A DNA stretch of 64,000 nt from Bifidobacterium anseris. Lineage in GTDB: Bacteria > Actinomycetota > Actinomycetes > Actinomycetales > Bifidobacteriaceae. The first letter of the stretch is position 1; each line of letters opens with the position of its first letter. The translations under genes and the position numbers were made by a program. The stretch covers positions 1 through 64,000 of the forward strand of contig NZ_NMYC01000002.1 of NCBI RefSeq assembly GCF_002860345.1, in the 5' to 3' direction. Of the stretch, positions 6,588-16,184 are shown piece by piece. The notes under the pieces are model-generated. The model was not told the DNA's origin, ran no database searches, and saw nothing but the letters and a program-made list of their open reading frames with translations.

Positions 6588-9066
6588 TTCCGAGCTGCCG
6601 CAGTCGACGAATCGACGTTCCGACGACGCGGACGAAGCCGCCGTCGACATCGAGGACGTCGAGATCATCGATCTGGACGCCGACGACGCGAACGACGATG
6701 TGAACGACGACGGGAACAACAACGCGACGACCGTCGGCGAGAAGACGACTCAGGATGCGGACGCGGGTGTCGATGCGAGTGACGGGGACGCAGACGTGGA
6801 CGTCGCCGCAGCTAACGAAGGCGATGCCGCAGATGCCGGCACGACGAGCGACGGATCTGCAACTGCTGACGAATCCGCAGCCGCCGAATCCAAAGAATCC
6901 ACCGAATCCACCGAATCCACGGACACCGCCCCCGCGAAACCCGGCTTCCATCCAATCGCGACGGTCAAGCGGCAGTGGAAACGGTTCACCGACACGAAGT
7001 TCTACCGGATCTGGAACAAGCGGCCGAAATACTCGTACGGCGCGTATCTGTGCGTCGCCTTCGCGCTTGTGCTCGTCGCGGACATGATGCTGCTGTGGAG
7101 CATCGACACAAAGCACATGTACGATCCCGAACTCGAGCATTCGTTCTTCCGGCAGATCCTCGACAGCTCGTATCACAGTCTGTCGTCGGTCGCCGGCATC
7201 CTCAACTTCTTCGCGCTCGCGATGATCTATCTCGTGTGCGTAACCGTCATCAACCGTTTCTGGGTCGGTACGGCCATCTTCGGCGCGCTCGCCGGCGTCT
7301 ACGCCTTCGCGTGCAAGATCAAATACGCGATGCGCACCGAGCCGATCCTCCCCTCCGATCTCGGCTTCCTCAGCGGCGGCGGCGACGGCGAAAGCGTCGC
7401 GGGCTTCGTCACCGACGAGTACCGGCCGATCATCGACCATGGCGTGCCGTTGATCATCTGGTTCGTCGTCATCTGCATCGTGCTGCAGTTCCTCGATCGC
7501 CGCCGCGCGTTCATCCACTGTTCGTGGCTCCACCCAATCAGGAGCGTGAAGAACATCTTCGGCAACATCTGCCGCATCCTCGCGCCCGTGCTGAGCATCT
7601 GGCTGATCGTCAGCTACGCGAGCGGACTGTCGTCGGCGCATTCGTCGATCCGTGAATTCGTCAACGAGATCGGCTACTCCCCGATCATCTGGAACGTCGG
7701 CGACGACGCACGCGCGAACGGTGCCGCGACGACCTTCCTGTCGCTCACGCGAGTCAAGGCGATGGAGGAAGAACCTGATTACGACGAGGCGATGATGCAG
7801 AAGATCAACGACCGCTATGCGAAGCAGGCGGCGACAATCAACGCAGAACGCAATGCGACGCTCACCGACACGACCGTCATCAACGTGTTGTCGGAGACCT
7901 TCTCCGACCCGAACCGTGTCCCCGGCGTCCATTTCAACGTCGACCCGATACCGAACGTGCACGCCCTCGGCGAGACGACGACGAGCGGCCTGATGCTGTC
8001 CCCCGGCTACGGCGGTGGCACCGCGAACATCGAATTCCAGCAGATGACCGGCCTGTCGATGGCGAACTTCAATGGTTCGCTGCTCTCGCCGTACCAGCAG
8101 CTGCTGCCGACGCGTCCGGAGGTCTTCGCCTTCAACCAGATGTGGAACAAGGCTTGCGGCTCCGACGCCTGCTCGGTCGGCTTCCACCCGTTCCTGCAGC
8201 GCTTCTATCTGCGCAACGCGAACTACAGGAAGTTCGGTTTCTCGCATCTGTACACGCTCGACAGCGACCCGAAGATCAAGTACGCCGGCACCTATCAGGG
8301 CAAGAGCGGCAAGTCGGACACCGTCACCGACGAGCAGGCGTACCGCAACGTCATCGACGAGGTGAAGGCGAACGCGGACGCGAACAAGCCGGCGCAGTTC
8401 ATCGAACTCGTCACGATGCAGAACCATGCGCCATATCCGGGCATCTACGGCGACGAGAACGAGTTCTTCGCCGCAAACGAATCGTCGGTGCCGGACGGCG
8501 AGAAGGGCGTCATCGCCAACTACGCGAAGGGCCTGCAGCGCACCGATGAGGCGACGCAGCAGTTCCTCGACGAACTCGACGCGATCGACAAGCCGATCAC
8601 CGTCGTCTTCTATGGTGACCATCTGCCCGGCATCTATTCGACGGCCGTCAACGATCCGAAGAACAGCCTCGCGCTGCACGAGACGGACTACTTCATCTGG
8701 TCGAACAAGGCGTCGGCGACGCACGGCACGAAACTGCCGGCGTCCGACGCGGCGTATTCGTCGTCGAACTATTTCATGGCGCAGACGGCGCAGCAGCTCA
8801 ACGCGCGCGTCTCGCCGTACCTCGCACTGCTCACCGAGCTGCATCAGGAGATCCCGGCGCTGTCGCGCGCCGTGACGAACGGCGGCACCTGGTCGGCCGA
8901 TTCATCGGTCACCTATCTCGACGCCGAAGGCAAGGAGATGGATCCCAAGCGGTTCTCGAAGAAGGCGAAGCAGCTGCTCGCCGACTACAAGATAGTGCAG
9001 TACGACATGATGATGGGCAAGAACTATCTGCACGGCATGGGATTCATGGATCTGCCGAAGCAGTGA
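6580..9066 (+). CDS. LtaS/MdoB-type phosphoglycerol transferase (membrane sulfatase-fold)
   Basis: 828 aa. The N-terminal ~125 residues are acidic and disordered, with an EST-type run. Several transmembrane helices follow (about residues 158-345), then an extracellular alkaline-phosphatase/sulfatase-fold domain. Visible active-site elements are Glu in NVLSETFSDP (near 439), the nucleophile Thr in GGGTANIEF (near 481) and YGDH (678-681), the LtaS metal-binding pattern. Such enzymes move sn-glycerol-1-phosphate from phosphatidylglycerol onto a glycan or growing polymer outside the membrane. Between galactofuranosyltransferase genes, it is a candidate for decorating galactofuranan. The start is chosen by a GAAAGG box; an upstream frame would add an unrelated arginine-rich leader. 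Confidence 0.88.
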   Translation: MRDSELPQSTNRRSDDADEAAVDIEDVEIIDLDADDANDDVNDDGNNNATTVGEKTTQDADAGVDASDGDADVDVAAANEGDAADAGTTSDGSATADESAAAESKESTESTESTDTAPAKPGFHPIATVKRQWKRFTDTKFYRIWNKRPKYSYGAYLCVAFALVLVADMMLLWSIDTKHMYDPELEHSFFRQILDSSYHSLSSVAGILNFFALAMIYLVCVTVINRFWVGTAIFGALAGVYAFACKIKYAMRTEPILPSDLGFLSGGGDGESVAGFVTDEYRPIIDHGVPLIIWFVVICIVLQFLDRRRAFIHCSWLHPIRSVKNIFGNICRILAPVLSIWLIVSYASGLSSAHSSIREFVNEIGYSPIIWNVGDDARANGAATTFLSLTRVKAMEEEPDYDEAMMQKINDRYAKQAATINAERNATLTDTTVINVLSETFSDPNRVPGVHFNVDPIPNVHALGETTTSGLMLSPGYGGGTANIEFQQMTGLSMANFNGSLLSPYQQLLPTRPEVFAFNQMWNKACGSDACSVGFHPFLQRFYLRNANYRKFGFSHLYTLDSDPKIKYAGTYQGKSGKSDTVTDEQAYRNVIDEVKANADANKPAQFIELVTMQNHAPYPGIYGDENEFFAANESSVPDGEKGVIANYAKGLQRTDEATQQFLDELDAIDKPITVVFYGDHLPGIYSTAVNDPKNSLALHETDYFIWSNKASATHGTKLPASDAAYSSSNYFMAQTAQQLNARVSPYLALLTELHQEIPALSRAVTNGGTWSADSSVTYLDAEGKEMDPKRFSKKAKQLLADYKIVQYDMMMGKNYLHGMGFMDLPKQ

Positions 9067-9100
9067 GCGCCGGCCGCCTCCCCTACTACTATGGGCGGGT

Positions 9101-11146
9101 ATGGCAGTGACTTCTTCCCCACAGCATGACGAACGGCACGACGAGCGCACGCAGGAGGCCGCCTCCTGGCAGACCGTCAGCCGCGTCGTGTTCCCGACGA
9201 CCGATGCGGATATGACGATGCCGCTGTACGCGATCGAGTGGACGCGTCCGGTACTCAGCGACGACGTCGTCAACGCGTTCGCCGATTTCTATTCGCTTGA
9301 TTTCGACGCGATGAACGAGGCGGAGCTACGTCGGCTGCTCAACGCGAACCGACGCACGCCCGCGAACACATCGTCCGCCGTGTTCACCGTCGACGGCCGC
9401 GACGCCGTCACCGTGCACGCCGGTCGTCACGCCTCGTTCTGCACGTATTTCAACGCGTTCCCGGCGAGCTACTGGCGTCGCTGGACGCGCGTGGCCGCTG
9501 TCCGTTTCACGGCGGATGTGCGCGGCGCCGGCGTGCTGCAGCTGATGCGTTCGACCGGCCGCGGCCTGATCCACCCGGTGCGCGAAGTGCGCGTCGACGC
9601 GACCGACGCTCCCTCGACGGTGAGCGTCGACATCACGATGGACGGTCTGCTCGACGGTGGCTTCTTCTGGTTCGACGCGAAGGCGGATATCGACGCCGAA
9701 CTGCACGTCGCGCACGCGCAATGGGCGGTGCCGCAATCGGCGCGCCGCGAAGCCGAGGTACGGCCGTTCTCGATCGCGATCGCGACCTTCAACCGCGCCC
9801 CCTACTGCCTGCGTCAGCTGCGCGCAATCGCCGCCGATGCGAACGTGCGCGCGCGCCTCGACACGATCTACTGCACCGATCAGGGCACCGACCATGTCTG
9901 CGACCAGCCGGGATTCGCCGACGTGAGTACCGAGCTCGGCGAACAGCTCACCTACATCCAGCAGGCGAACCTCGGCGGCTCCGGCGGCTTCTCGCGCGGC
10001 ATGTTCGAAACGCTCAAGGCGTCACGCAGCGCCTACACGATGCTGCTCGACGACGACGCGATCAGCGAACCCGAATCGATCATCCGCGCCGTGCAGTTCG
10101 CCGACTACTGCACAACGCCGACGATCGTCGGCGGCGGCATGCTGCACCTCGACAACCGCACCGTCATGTATGCGCAGGGCGAGCGTTTCGACAAGACCGA
10201 AGTGCGCATGTTCCCGTGCGTTGGTGCCGAATACAACCATGACTACGCGCAGTTCCCACTGCGCGACTGCCCGAAGCTGCACCGCCGTTTCGACGCCGAT
10301 TTCAACGGCTGGTGGCTGTGTCTGATCCCGACGGCCGTCATGGAGGAGATCGGCCTGTCGCTGCCGGCCTTCATCAAATTCGACGACATCGAATACGGAC
10401 TGCGCGCGAAGGAGCACGGCTATGCGACCGTGAGTCTGCCGGGCGTCGCCGTCTGGCATCAGGCGTGGCATGACAAGGATCCGGGACGCTCGTGGGAGGA
10501 GTATTTCAACAACCGCAACCGTTGGGTGTGCGCGCTGCTGCACATCGACCGTCCGAAGTGGCAGATGTTCTACCAGATGGCCTACGGCGACGCGAATCTG
10601 GGGTTGCGGCTCGTGTATTCCGGCGTGAAGCTGCGGCATCTGGCGCTGCGTGACGTCATGCGCGGCCCGCAGTACATGGTCGACGCGCTGCCGACGGCGC
10701 TCGCCACCGCACGCCGGGAGCGTCAGGGATTCTCCGACTCCGATACGCGCGCGAATCTCACCGATTTCCCGCAGGCGGAAAGCGAATACGAGCCGCAGGG
10801 GCGTCCGAAGAGCCGCAAGCGCGTGCAGCGGGAATGCTTCGGCGCCGTCTTCGAATCGCTGACGACGCATCGTGACGGCACAGCGGACAAGCGTCCGCAG
10901 CGCGCCATCGCGGCCAAGGACGCCACGTGGCGTGCGTTCCGCGGCGCGACGTCGGTGCTCGTGACGTCGGCGGACGGCAATTCGGCCGCCTGGTGCCGCC
11001 GCGACAATGCGTTGTTCCGTACGCAGTTCACGCGCGGACTGTTCCTCTCGAAGGAGTTCTTCAAGCGTTGGGACCGTCTCGCCGCCGACTATAAGGCCGC
11101 CGATCTCGGCAGCGTCGCGATGTGGGAGCGGATCTTCCGCGGCTGA
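9101..11146 (+). CDS. GlfT2-like galactofuranosyltransferase (paralogue A)
   Basis: 681 aa, close to mycobacterial GlfT2. It has an N-terminal beta-sandwich part (to about residue 215), a GT-A core with FSIAIATFNRAPYCL, the NLGGSGGFSRG loop and the LLDDDAI metal site (Asp near 316-318), then WWLCLIP, KFDDIEYG and the AVWHQAWH metal/acceptor block near 450, and a helical C-terminal domain. GlfT2 enzymes processively build alternating beta-1,5/1,6-galactofuranan from UDP-Galf on a membrane lipid. The gene starts 34 bp after the LtaS-like gene. TACTAT at 9087-9092 may give it its own leaderless promoter; GGGCGGG is a poor ribosome site. Confidence 0.92.
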   Translation: MAVTSSPQHDERHDERTQEAASWQTVSRVVFPTTDADMTMPLYAIEWTRPVLSDDVVNAFADFYSLDFDAMNEAELRRLLNANRRTPANTSSAVFTVDGRDAVTVHAGRHASFCTYFNAFPASYWRRWTRVAAVRFTADVRGAGVLQLMRSTGRGLIHPVREVRVDATDAPSTVSVDITMDGLLDGGFFWFDAKADIDAELHVAHAQWAVPQSARREAEVRPFSIAIATFNRAPYCLRQLRAIAADANVRARLDTIYCTDQGTDHVCDQPGFADVSTELGEQLTYIQQANLGGSGGFSRGMFETLKASRSAYTMLLDDDAISEPESIIRAVQFADYCTTPTIVGGGMLHLDNRTVMYAQGERFDKTEVRMFPCVGAEYNHDYAQFPLRDCPKLHRRFDADFNGWWLCLIPTAVMEEIGLSLPAFIKFDDIEYGLRAKEHGYATVSLPGVAVWHQAWHDKDPGRSWEEYFNNRNRWVCALLHIDRPKWQMFYQMAYGDANLGLRLVYSGVKLRHLALRDVMRGPQYMVDALPTALATARRERQGFSDSDTRANLTDFPQAESEYEPQGRPKSRKRVQRECFGAVFESLTTHRDGTADKRPQRAIAAKDATWRAFRGATSVLVTSADGNSAAWCRRDNALFRTQFTRGLFLSKEFFKRWDRLAADYKAADLGSVAMWERIFRG

Positions 11147-11167
11147 GCACGGTCTTTGACCATGTCC

Positions 11168-11208
11168 TGCGATCATCCTGTGCACACCGCCGCTTCGGGA
11201 TGATCGCA
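11168..11208. terminator. Hairpin after the GlfT2-like gene
   Basis: TGCGATCATCC (11168-11178) pairs with GGATGATCGCA (11198-11208) around a 19-nt loop. It sits just downstream of the plus-strand gene. It has no T-tract, so termination is likely only together with the next hairpin. Confidence 0.45.
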
Positions 11209-11223
11209 AGAGGGCTGGAACGC

Positions 11224-11258
11224 GAAAGCGGGAACCTGTCGAACAGGTTCCCGCTTTC
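11224..11258. terminator. Strong hairpin between GlfT2-like gene and tRNA-Ser
   Basis: A stem of about 16 bp (GAAAGCGGGAACCTGT with its complement) has a tiny loop. It lies 8 nt past the 3' end of the minus-strand tRNA and also follows the plus-strand gene, so it probably stops both. Confidence 0.75.
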
Positions 11259-11265
11259 AATTGGG

Positions 11266-11350
11266 CGGAGGATGCGAGATTCGAACTCGCGAGGCTGTTA
11301 CACCAACACGCTTTCCAAGCGTGCGCCATAGGCCACTAGGCGAATCCTCC
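11266..11350 (-). tRNA. tRNA-Ser (anticodon GGA)
   Basis: Read on the minus strand: acceptor stem GGAGGAT/ATCCTCC, D stem GCC/GGC, anticodon stem CACGC/GCGTG with loop TTGGAAA (anticodon GGA), a variable arm, and T arm GCGAG-TTCGAAT-CTCGC with discriminator G. The genomic 3' end reads GCCCA, so the CCA tail is not encoded in register. About 85 nt. Confidence 0.95.
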
Positions 11351-11451
11351 AACTGCGATGCCCTAAGACACGCAACTTGAAAAGGATATACCACTTCCGG
11401 TGACACACGCAACTTCGGCGTGTCGCGTCGATGACGCCGCGGCGGCCGGCG

Positions 11452-13020
11452 TCAGACGCCCAACCGGTTACCGAGCCGATGCAGGAACGCCGCCATGTCC
11501 TGACGGTAGACGACGGTCATGCCGCGGAACGTGCCATCCGCATAGCCCTGCGCAATGCCGGCACCGGCGAGCCAGCCGATTTCGGCGGCATGCGGCGTGG
11601 ATCCGTTCACGTCCTTGAATCCCTTCGCCGTCACGCCGGCGCTTTTGTGCGCTTGATCGGCAAGCCGCTTGAGGAACGCAGCCATATCCTGACGATATAC
11701 CGGCACGGTGCCGCGGAACGTGCCGTCCGCATAGCCGTCGGCGATGCGCGCATGGGTAAGCCACAGAATGTCTTCGGCATGCGGCGTGCCACGGTTCACA
11801 TCGCAGAAGCGCTTCCAGTCGGCGTCCGACGGCTTCCATGTTTTCGCGTCACCGACGTTGTACTGCGCGGCGAGACGCCTGAGGAACGCGGCCATGTCCT
11901 GACGCACGACGGTGTTCATGCCGCGGTAAGTGCCGTCGGCGAATCCCCGCGCAATCTGCTTGTTCCAAACCCAGACGATATCCGCGTAATGCGGCGTCGA
12001 ACGGTTCACGTCCTTGAACACCGTCATATCGAAGGCGTTCATATCTACGGCTCCATCAATGCCATTCACGTCGCCTGACTGCGTGTACTGCCATCCGCGA
12101 GCGCCCCCATAGCCGGGGAACATGTAATCGCAGCGACTGTTGTACTGTGCGACCCATCCGGCGCGCGACATGATGTTCGGATGGTTGAGCCGCGTGTTGA
12201 AGTAGTAGAGGTAGCTGTAGATGCGCACGTTGCTTCGGCCGTTCTTCGCCATCGCATTGAGGAAGGCGTTGACGACGGTGTTGTACTGCGCCGTCGTCGT
12301 CGGTACGCTGTGTTGTCCGTCCTCCCAATCCCATGTCGACCATTCCTCGAGATCGTAGAACATCGGGTAGATCATGTCGTCGAGCTTGTACCGGTTCATC
12401 TGCCTTGCGACGAAGTCGCCTTCGATTGCGCCCCATTTCGCGTTGTCCGCATAGCTGTACAGATAAATGCCGTAGGGAATCTTCAGGCGGCGCACTTCGC
12501 GCAGATTGCGCTCGAAGTACGAATCAAGATTGTTGCAGTAGCCGAGACGCAGGATAACGCCGTCGATCCCCGACTGCTTGACCTTGTCCCAGTCGATTGA
12601 ACCTTGCCATGCGGAGACGTCGATGACCTGCGCGGCCGGCGATGCGAAGACCTCGTTGTTGCCGTGCAGGAAGGTCTTGACGCCGTCACGCGTCGTCCAC
12701 TGCGTTCGCATGGCCGAGCGTGCGCGTGGACGCGCCTGTGACGCGTCGTCGTTCTGGTTCCACATATGCTGCGGATCGGCAACGGCGTCCTTCGTTGAGC
12801 CGTCTGCCACCGCTTCCGCCGCAGCATCCGCCGCGGTATCCGTGGCATCCGAAGCATCTGCCTGTGCGTCGGTGGTCGTGTCCGTCGTCTGTACGGTGTC
12901 GGGAACCGCCAGCGCCGTCTCGTCGGCGAACGCCGACTGCACCGTGCACATTGTGAAGGTCAATGAAGTGACGAGCAGACCGACGATGGCCCGCGTCGAA
13001 AATCGTTTGCGCTGCGTCAT
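11452..13020 (-). CDS. Secreted GH25 lysozyme with three SLH-like repeats
   Basis: 522 aa. A signal peptide ends near QSAFA (residue 32) and is followed by an Asp/Ala/Thr-rich linker. The GH25 muramidase domain starts at IDVSAWQGSIDWD (near 134) and contains the acidic pair in YPMFYDLEEW and the closing WQYTQSGDVNGIDGAVDMN. Three SLH-like repeats follow, of the pattern F-DVN--TPH--(D/E)I-W, then G(F/Y)ADGT(F/Y)RG, then (V/Y)RQDMAAFL. It should cut peptidoglycan while held to the wall by its repeats. The start at 13020 is chosen because TACAAT lies 7 nt upstream with no ribosome site (leaderless); ATG 13029 and 13089 are alternatives. Confidence 0.9.
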   Translation of the reverse strand: MTQRKRFSTRAIVGLLVTSLTFTMCTVQSAFADETALAVPDTVQTTDTTTDAQADASDATDTAADAAAEAVADGSTKDAVADPQHMWNQNDDASQARPRARSAMRTQWTTRDGVKTFLHGNNEVFASPAAQVIDVSAWQGSIDWDKVKQSGIDGVILRLGYCNNLDSYFERNLREVRRLKIPYGIYLYSYADNAKWGAIEGDFVARQMNRYKLDDMIYPMFYDLEEWSTWDWEDGQHSVPTTTAQYNTVVNAFLNAMAKNGRSNVRIYSYLYYFNTRLNHPNIMSRAGWVAQYNSRCDYMFPGYGGARGWQYTQSGDVNGIDGAVDMNAFDMTVFKDVNRSTPHYADIVWVWNKQIARGFADGTYRGMNTVVRQDMAAFLRRLAAQYNVGDAKTWKPSDADWKRFCDVNRGTPHAEDILWLTHARIADGYADGTFRGTVPVYRQDMAAFLKRLADQAHKSAGVTAKGFKDVNGSTPHAAEIGWLAGAGIAQGYADGTFRGMTVVYRQDMAAFLHRLGNRLGV

Positions 13021-13027
13021 GCGACTC

Positions 13028-13033
13028 ATTGTA
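13028..13033 (-). promoter_or_regulatory. -10 box of a probable leaderless GH25 promoter
   Basis: TACAAT on the minus strand, 7 nt before ATG 13020. No convincing -35. Confidence 0.4.
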
Positions 13034-13115
13034 GAAAGACGACGTGGATATTCCGCCGATCCGTCGTTCATCGTCAGAGAACATGGCAACAGTGCAGCGC
13101 ACCCCTCGAAAACGC

Positions 13116-13151
13116 GATGTGGTGCCGATTCGTCAGAATCGGCACCACATC
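13116..13151 (-). terminator. Terminator of GlfT2-like gene B
   Basis: A 16-bp stem, GATGTGGTGCCGATTC / GAATCGGCACCACATC, with a 4-nt loop, followed on the minus strand by GCGTTTTCG. It lies 80 nt past the stop codon at 13231. Confidence 0.8.
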
Positions 13152-13230
13152 ATTGTCTAAGCAGACAGTCGACGCCCATGTCCATATCTATGTCCGCGGC
13201 TGGCACTGTCATCCGCGCTGACTGAGCACC

Positions 13231-15150
13231 TCAGTCCATCTGCAGATAGGCCTTCCAGAACTCGACCGATTCCATCCGCGGGGCCGCCGCCAGATATTCA
13301 CGCGACAGGCGGTCGGCGTGCTTCTTGTAGTAGGCCAGATCGCGCTTGTAGCGCTTCTGCACCTCCTGGTAGCGCTTGACGTCCTTGACGCGGATGACGC
13401 CCTTGCGCGTCGCCCAGTCGATCGCGATGATGATGTTCTCGTTGTGGATCATGCCCGCCGGATACAGCCAGCCGGCGCTCGGGATGATCGTGTATTCGAC
13501 ATGGTCGGCCGCCGCATCGCCGTCGATCTTCTTCGCGGCGAACTTGTCGGCGCCGAAACGCTGACCGTTGCGCGTCAGGAAATCGAAGGCGCGCTGCTTG
13601 AGCGTGCGCGGCTCGTCGAAGTCGATGACCTGACGCGTGAGCATGTCCGGATCAAAATCATCGATGCCGAGCTGACGCGCCTGCTCGCGCAGCTCGTCGA
13701 AGGACACAAGCTGCTCCTTCTCGCGGTTGGCGCGCATGAAGCATTCCTGTGCGACCGGCTGCATGATGAACTTCGGCCCCTTGAGGAAGTCCTCGAAGCC
13801 CTGCAGCGCGAGTTCGGCGTCGGTGTAGTTGAACTTGCGGCACTCGAGATCGACCATATGGTGCAGGCTGTGCAACATCGTCTTCGTATCGGGCACGAGG
13901 CCGGTCGTCATCTGCCCGATCATCTGGTTGCGGATCGTCTGGTAGCGTTCGACGCCGGCGTTGTAGCGGATGTCGAACTTCGCATGCCACACGCAGATGC
14001 CGTTCATCGTCATGAACTTCGGATTGCAGCGGATGCCGTACTCGACGTCGTCGAAGCGCACGAAGACCGGCAGCGGCAGGCCGTTGCGCTCGATGACAGC
14101 CGTCGGGATCACGCAGTACCACCAGGCGGCGTAGCGGTGCGCGTCCGCGGGCACGCTCAGCTGCTCGTCGTAGCACTCGTTGTACACGACGTCGACGAAC
14201 TTCGTCACCTGCAGCGGCGGCTTCGCCGGCACGCACGAGCCGTCGTACGTCGAGATGAAGCCGGTGTCCTCCTTCTGGTCCTGCGTGTCCTCGATGTTGA
14301 GCATCGCGCCGGAGACGAAGGCCTCGGCGTATTCGTCGTTGACGATGCGCAGCAGGTTGTAGGTGCGCAGGATGCTTTCCGGCGAGACCTCGACGTCGTC
14401 GTCCATCAGCAGCACATGCGTCGCCGGCGTCGACTGCTCAAGCGACTCGATCATGCCGCGCGCGAAGCCGCCGGCGCCACCGACGTTCTCGTTCGGCGTG
14501 ACCGTCACATGTTCGTCGCTCAGCGCGGCCGCGTCGAGCGTGCTGCCGTTGTCGATGACATGCATCGTCAGATGCTTGGCGATGTCGTAGTCGGAGCCGA
14601 GCAGCTCGGTCTTCACGAGTGCGATGTTGCGTTCGATGAACTTCTCCTTGCGGAACGTCGTCGTCACGATCGCCAGTTCGACGTCGCGCGGATCGCCGTC
14701 GAACTCGACCTCGTACCAGCCGTTGCGGATCGTCGTCTTCGCCTGCGTGGCGATCTGGAATCCGGCGATGACGGTCGTCGGGTCGGTCGTGATGTCGAGC
14801 GTCACCTCATGCCACTTGTTGTCACCGGGCACGTTGGCCGTGACCGATTCGACGAGCTGCGGCTGCATCGACAGACGCTCGGCGCGCGTCTGCGTCAACG
14901 TGACCGGCTTCGCGCTCTTGACGTCGATATGCAGGCGGAACGCCGTCGCTCGCGTGTACTTGAGCAGCTTGAGCACGGACAGCGCGTTGAAATACGTCGT
15001 GAAATCGACGGTGCCGGCGCCCGCGATCGTCCAGTCGCCGGTGCGCGGATCCGGCGTCAGCAGCTGGTCGGTGTGGTAATACATCGTGGGATAGCTCAGC
15101 GCACGCGGCTTCGTCTCCAGCAGCACGTTCGCGAATCGAATCGATGACAT
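13231..15150 (-). CDS. GlfT2-like galactofuranosyltransferase (paralogue B)
   Basis: 639 aa. It has the same architecture as paralogue A and mycobacterial GlfT2: an N-terminal beta-sandwich, a GT-A core with NENVGGAGGFARG and LLMDDDVEVS (Asp 250-252), AWWYCVIP, RFDDVEYG, the CVWHAKFD block and a long helical C-terminus. It should polymerise or extend galactofuranan at the inner membrane face. A GAGGA ribosome site lies 5 nt before ATG 15150. It is divergent from the Wzm/Wzt export operon. Two different GlfT2-like enzymes in one locus suggest different linkages or successive chain segments. Confidence 0.93.
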   Translation of the reverse strand: MSSIRFANVLLETKPRALSYPTMYYHTDQLLTPDPRTGDWTIAGAGTVDFTTYFNALSVLKLLKYTRATAFRLHIDVKSAKPVTLTQTRAERLSMQPQLVESVTANVPGDNKWHEVTLDITTDPTTVIAGFQIATQAKTTIRNGWYEVEFDGDPRDVELAIVTTTFRKEKFIERNIALVKTELLGSDYDIAKHLTMHVIDNGSTLDAAALSDEHVTVTPNENVGGAGGFARGMIESLEQSTPATHVLLMDDDVEVSPESILRTYNLLRIVNDEYAEAFVSGAMLNIEDTQDQKEDTGFISTYDGSCVPAKPPLQVTKFVDVVYNECYDEQLSVPADAHRYAAWWYCVIPTAVIERNGLPLPVFVRFDDVEYGIRCNPKFMTMNGICVWHAKFDIRYNAGVERYQTIRNQMIGQMTTGLVPDTKTMLHSLHHMVDLECRKFNYTDAELALQGFEDFLKGPKFIMQPVAQECFMRANREKEQLVSFDELREQARQLGIDDFDPDMLTRQVIDFDEPRTLKQRAFDFLTRNGQRFGADKFAAKKIDGDAAADHVEYTIIPSAGWLYPAGMIHNENIIIAIDWATRKGVIRVKDVKRYQEVQKRYKRDLAYYKKHADRLSREYLAAAPRMESVEFWKAYLQMD

Positions 15151-15269
15151 GGGTCCTCACTTGCTAGTCGTCACTTGGTCGTTTGCAGCCTTCAATCACG
15201 CTTCAGCATAGTCCGTGCAGCGAAAAAGGCGGCGGGCGACCGAGCGGGCCCCGCGCACTGCCGAGACGC

Positions 15270-15315
15270 CCGCATATGATGGTCGCATATGATGGCACGG
15301 TGGCACGGCTACAAT
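15270..15315 (+). promoter_or_regulatory. Promoter region of the export operon with short direct repeats
   Basis: GCATATGATGG occurs twice (13-bp step) from about 15272, followed by TGGCACGG twice in tandem, then a TACAAT -10 box at 15310-15315. The start codon is about 33 nt downstream. No standard -35 is present; the direct repeats may be activator sites. Confidence 0.4.
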
Positions 15316-15347
15316 GAAGCGACTGGACCCGAACAAAGAAGGTGCGA

Positions 15348-16184
15348 GTGAATACGCTGAGTCAACGGTTGAAGAACCGCTACGGATACGCCATGACCGT
15401 GTTGCGCGGCCTGGTGAAGACCGATTTCAAGATGCGCTATCAGGGATCGTTCCTCGGCGTGGCATGGTCGGTGCTCAAGCCGCTGATGCTGTTCGCCGTC
15501 ATGTATGTGGTATTCGCGAAGTTCATGCGCATGACCGACGGCACGCCGACCTTCCCGGTCGTGCTGCTGCTCGGCATCAGCTCATGGCAGTTCGTCACCG
15601 AGACGGTCGGCATCGGCCTGCGCTCGATCGTCGACCGTGGCGACCTGCTGCGCAAAGTGCACTTCCCGAACTACATCGTCGTCGTCTCCGCATCGATCGG
15701 CTCATTGATCTCACTCGCTATCAACTACGTCGTCGTGCTCATCTTCGCGATCTTCATGCGAGTGCAATTCACATGGCGGGTGCTGTGGCTGCCGCTCAAC
15801 GTGCTCGAACTGTACATCATCGCGCTCGCGCTTGCGCTGATGCTCGCCACGTTCTACGTGTTCTACCGTGACGTGCTGCACATCTGGGAAGTGCTGCAGC
15901 AGATCATCTTCTACGCGATGCCAATCATCTACCCGCTGAGCTTCATCACGAAGAACCATCCGGAGTACAGCACAATCGCCAATCTCGAGCTGATGAACCC
16001 AATCGCGCAGACGATCCAGGACATCCGCCACAACTTCATCGCGCCGGCGACGCAGCCGACGGTCTGGAACACCTTCGGCTCATGGTGGGTCAAGCTGATT
16101 CCGCTCGCGATCACCGCGCTGCTGCTGTGGTTCGGCGTGTGGGTCTTCCGCAAGAATAGCCGTCGATTCGCGGAGGTGATGTGA
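15348..16184 (+). CDS. wzm: Polysaccharide ABC exporter, permease (Wzm type)
   Basis: 278 aa with six predicted membrane helices, ABC-2 type. The N-terminal amphipathic piece (LVKTDFKMRYQGSFLGVAWS) and the LRKVHFPNYIVVVS and FYAMPIIYPLSF blocks are typical of Wzm/TagG permeases that export lipid-linked polysaccharide. GTG 15348 is chosen because AAGAAGG ends 5 nt before it; GTG 15342 is too close to that box. The stop overlaps the next gene's start by 1 nt. In mycobacteria the homologous pair sits beside glf/glfT genes and exports lipid-linked galactan, which fits this context. Confidence 0.93.
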   Translation: MNTLSQRLKNRYGYAMTVLRGLVKTDFKMRYQGSFLGVAWSVLKPLMLFAVMYVVFAKFMRMTDGTPTFPVVLLLGISSWQFVTETVGIGLRSIVDRGDLLRKVHFPNYIVVVSASIGSLISLAINYVVVLIFAIFMRVQFTWRVLWLPLNVLELYIIALALALMLATFYVFYRDVLHIWEVLQQIIFYAMPIIYPLSFITKNHPEYSTIANLELMNPIAQTIQDIRHNFIAPATQPTVWNTFGSWWVKLIPLAITALLLWFGVWVFRKNSRRFAEVM

